Source: Clavelina lepadiformis
Lineage: Eukaryota; Chordata; Ascidiacea; Aplousobranchia; Clavelinidae
Length of the DNA: 64,000 nt
Assembly: GCF_947623445.1 (NCBI RefSeq)
Contig: NC_135243.1
Location: 23,444,479-23,508,478, forward strand
Direction of reading: 5' to 3'
The translations under genes were made by a program, and so were the position numbers. Below the pieces are notes generated by a model. It saw only the letters and a program-made list of their open reading frames with translations. It made no database searches and had not been told where the DNA came from. Below, piece after piece: positions 62,967 to 64,000 of this stretch. Every line of letters starts with the position of its first letter. Position 1 is the stretch's first letter.

Positions 62967-64000
62967 CTGAGATATTCCTTAACTAATAATTGTTCCAGTT
63001 TGAAAAATGCTTTTTTATAGCTTCTAATTTAACTTTTGTGGCGTTTGCATGAACATGTCTGACGTCATAAATGGACAATGATAACAATCTGCAGTTAAAT
63101 ATATGAAATATCCCAAATACGTGTTTACGACTGAGTATAAAGTAAGTGACAAGAAGTTGTTGCGGCTCAAATTCACTTTCAAAAAAGATCAGTTAAGCCT
63201 TTTAATACACTAAGAAACAACAAACTTGTACAGCGGTTGCTTTTTATTTGCTAAGTACTGCGTTTGGTCACGTTCAACAAAGGTGAATAAACTGTAGAGT
63301 TAAACAGAAATATTGAACATCGCGTATCGACAAAAGTCCTTGAAATGTCACTTTTCGCATGACCACCTACGCGAAACAATGGCTTCACATTTATTATAGG
63401 AACCGAAAAATCTTCCTGCGTATGCTTGAATAAACACGAACAGACCATGTCGTTTCTTCAAATGAAGCGGTACGGATAAATTTGAGCTCCATTTTGGTAA
63501 CGAGCTCTTTTTAGGCAGGTATCGGTACAAAAAGTATATTTTTATTTATTTTACACAAGCATTTGTACCAAAATAAAGTACTGGACAGCCAAAAAGTTAA
63601 AAAGTGGTCGTAAGTATTAAAATAGTGTTTCGAGAAAGAAAGGAAAAAAACGTTGATATTCAGAAAAAAGATAACGATTTTTAGGCCGCAGTGTTCTTGT
63701 GATGTATTTCAAAAACGTACGTTACGTCTGGTCGGTGGGGTTTTGATATGGAGAGTGATTTTGCCGTGATATCTTAAAAAATAATAAATTTATATCAAGA
63801 TTTATGTTTCAAAAACAACAAATAATATACGATAAATATTTACTTATTCCAGTAATCAACTTATTAATAAAAGTTTCACTTTCACGTAACTTGGTTGGGA
63901 CAACGTTACGTCTTGGAACAAAAGAAACGCAACAATGCCAGATAGCCCAAAGAAGTCAGCCGCGAAGGAAAGACCATCCAACGAGAGAGCACCAAAACCA

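Larger units (their letters stand above)
55018..64000. repeat. Tandem array of 2.47-kb units, open at right edge
   Basis: Units start at about 55023, 57480, 59951 and 62422 (motif CTAGCGAAGGATGACAAG), with periods of 2457, 2471 and 2471 bp; the last is cut by the window end. Units are nearly identical. The 57480 and 59951 units share an insertion of about 14 bp (AACTAATCGTATTT, near 59316 and 61787) that the first unit and block A lack. The last unit has extra differences between about 63320 and 63770. Each unit carries a minus-strand membrane-protein exon, a plus-strand charged mini-ORF and a plus-strand exon-like stretch. Confidence 0.95.

Noticed and set aside
1-64000. Retroviral, LTR or Polinton-type elements and LINE reverse transcriptase
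   Set aside because: No protease, reverse transcriptase, integrase, capsid or envelope-like coding region and no paired long terminal repeats were recognised in the window.

Overview
The window looks like AT-rich nuclear DNA of an invertebrate animal. Genes are split into many short exons with GT..AG introns, and domains are of metazoan type (BBS4, Ig and FN3 receptors, mitochondrial thioredoxin). A chordate such as an ascidian tunicate fits best (compact introns, high apparent polymorphism, Ig/FN3 receptor paralogues), but the species cannot be fixed from sequence alone. Exon models were built by eye from reading frame, splice sites, phase and, where possible, remembered homologues. The summed lengths divide by three in the BBS4, xylose isomerase and receptor models.

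Layout. 1-0.9 kb: a minus-strand multi-span membrane protein of unknown function. 1.95-4.05 kb: mitochondrial thioredoxin (TXN2 type), minus strand. 4.05-9.2 kb: mostly empty, with two copies of a MITE-like repeat. 9.23-15.56 kb: a 13-exon plus-strand receptor (signal peptide, cysteine-rich ectodomain, two Ig domains, FN3, one TM, tyrosine/proline-rich tail; about 725 aa). 16.2-16.5 kb: a small hAT transposon with perfect 8-bp target-site duplications. 19.55-21.58 kb: a convergent minus-strand paralogue of the receptor that lacks the Ig-Ig-FN3 block (about 389 aa). 22.4-25.1 kb: a cluster of related sequences, one coding for a CCHC zinc-knuckle protein of LINE-ORF1/ZCCHC3 type with a cysteine-rich C-terminus. 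26.08-31.52 kb: BBS4, minus strand, 15 exons. 35.4-38.5 kb: a 10-exon xylose isomerase.

From 29.8 kb on, the window is dominated by duplication. A block of about 12.75 kb (29817-42578) recurs at 44733-57472. It carries BBS4 exons 1-7, the whole xylose isomerase gene and one copy of a roughly 2.46-kb unit. In the second copy that unit continues as a tandem array to the window edge (at least 3.6 units). Each unit carries a minus-strand exon for a polytopic membrane protein and, on the other strand, a short highly charged ORF.

The most interesting parts are the receptor pair, which looks like an innate-immune or self/non-self receptor family (variable ectodomain, nearly constant TM exon, signalling tail), and the duplicated xylose isomerase plus the membrane-protein array. 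The patchy divergence between the two large copies means that an assembly artefact joining two haplotypes must be excluded before they are called true duplicates.
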